Of a stretch of DNA of 64,000 nt, positions 63,530 to 64,000 are shown in pieces. The position numbers were made by a program, and so were the translations under genes. Position 1 is the stretch's first letter; every line of letters begins with the position of its first letter. The stretch is from contig CATNEN010000038.1 of NCBI GenBank assembly GCA_950097015.1, positions 29,914,501-29,978,500 of the forward strand. Reading direction: 5' to 3'. The notes below the pieces were generated by a model. That model did no database searches. It had not been told where the DNA came from and was given only the letters and a program-made list of their open reading frames with translations. Source of the DNA: Macrostomum hystrix. Taxonomy: Eukaryota; Platyhelminthes; Macrostomidae.

Positions 63530-64000
63530 ATGCGCGCACACACACTCGCAGGTAACAGCTTGGCATTCCTTGTGCTCAGTGGTCGCAGACAAGCCGGAAG
63601 TGGCTCTAGATCGCCAGGCTCTCTGTATCTCCGCTGTCTCTGTGTCGCCGACTGCGGCGCGCTTCTTTTTACTGGCCTGCCGTTGACATTGGAGCTGGCC
63701 ACGGCGCACGCACTGAGACTGCCCGGAAACCACCCGGCCGCAGTCGGTAACAGCCTCAACACCTACCCGACCTGCGTTATTCGCCTGTACGCCTCACAGG
63801 CTGCTCCTCTGGCCGCTATTGGCTTGATCATCCTGTTTAGCCTGGAGCGATGCTCAGCTGTTCTGGCTCCGCTGCGACGGGCGAAGCCGAATCATCGGCC
63901 TGGCCGAGCCGCGGCCGCGATCGGTGTTCTCGGCGGGTCCTGCCTGGCCTGCGTCCCATCGCTGCTCAGCCTTGAACCAGCGGCTAAGATGGAAGGTGGC
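63530..64000 (+). CDS. Rhodopsin-like GPCR, partial (runs off the window)
   Basis: One frame is open from 63512 to the window end. It shows GNSLAFLVLSGRR (end of TM1 with the conserved Asn), SLYLRCLCVADCGALLF (TM2 with Asp), TCVIRLYASQ (Cys before TM3), LAAIGLIILFSLERCSAVLA (TM3 with E-R-C in place of DRY) and AAAAIGVLGGSCLACVPSLL (TM4). The topology fits a class A peptide or amine receptor. The ATG at 63530 would leave too short a TM1, so an exon starting at 63552 after CACTCGCAG, with TM1 begun upstream, is more likely. GC-rich coding bias supports it. The minus-strand ORFs at 63472-63762 are its shadows. Confidence 0.75.
   Translation, partial: MRAHTLAGNSLAFLVLSGRRQAGSGSRSPGSLYLRCLCVADCGALLFTGLPLTLELATAHALRLPGNHPAAVGNSLNTYPTCVIRLYASQAAPLAAIGLIILFSLERCSAVLAPLRRAKPNHRPGRAAAAIGVLGGSCLACVPSLLSLEPAAKMEGG

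Overview
This is a window of an invertebrate animal genome, not a prokaryote or organelle. The evidence is spliced genes with GT-AG introns, an ATRX-type chromatin remodeler, an F-box gene, a glutaminyl cyclase, a C-type lectin, a fibrinogen-domain relic, a rhodopsin-like receptor, tRNA-derived SINEs, LINEs, mariner, piggyBac-like and foldback DNA elements, and a Ty3/gypsy retrotransposon. The mix of lectin, PAN-like and fibrinogen-related modules with very abundant minisatellites would suit a lophotrochozoan such as a flatworm or mollusc, but no species can be named from the sequence alone.

Layout. 1-7367 (minus): five exons of an ATRX/XNP homologue, three of whose introns carry unrelated minisatellites (20, 18 and 30 bp units) and one a SINE. 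8404-12060 (minus): two related genes resembling herpesvirus-tegument-type (peptidase C76-like) cysteine proteases, one intact with two exons, one carrying two frameshifts. 12061-17700: gene-poor, with two inverted-repeat-bounded elements. 17796-20478 (plus): a four-exon F-box gene. 20480-24070: SINE, a perfect 119-bp inverted repeat, a mariner relic and a piggyBac-like MITE relic. 24071-32719: composite repeat E1 (decayed LINE plus a 21-bp satellite). 33291-34235 (plus): glutaminyl-peptide cyclotransferase. 36864-45706: a complete, very young gypsy element with gag, a -1 frameshift site, pol and an unusual third ORF. 47279-49656 (plus): a C-type lectin gene followed by a decayed PAN-like/fibrinogen-domain gene. 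50318-58159: composite repeat E2, an inverted and circularly permuted relative of E1. 58160-62510: a 24-bp repeat array and a foldback element. 63530-64000 (plus): start of a rhodopsin-like GPCR running off the window.

Most notable: (i) the gypsy element has a GGGAAAC slippery heptamer directly on the gag stop, three tandem primer-binding-site-like units across the LTR boundary, and a third ORF with its own CCAAT/TATA promoter that does not look like an envelope; (ii) E1 and E2 contain the same segments in orders that fit only a circle or a head-to-tail array; (iii) a pair of C76-like proteases lies beside ATRX. The cellular genes are not an operon and show no evident shared pathway. About two thirds of the window is repeat-derived, and most long open frames in it are products of tandem repeats with unit lengths divisible by three.
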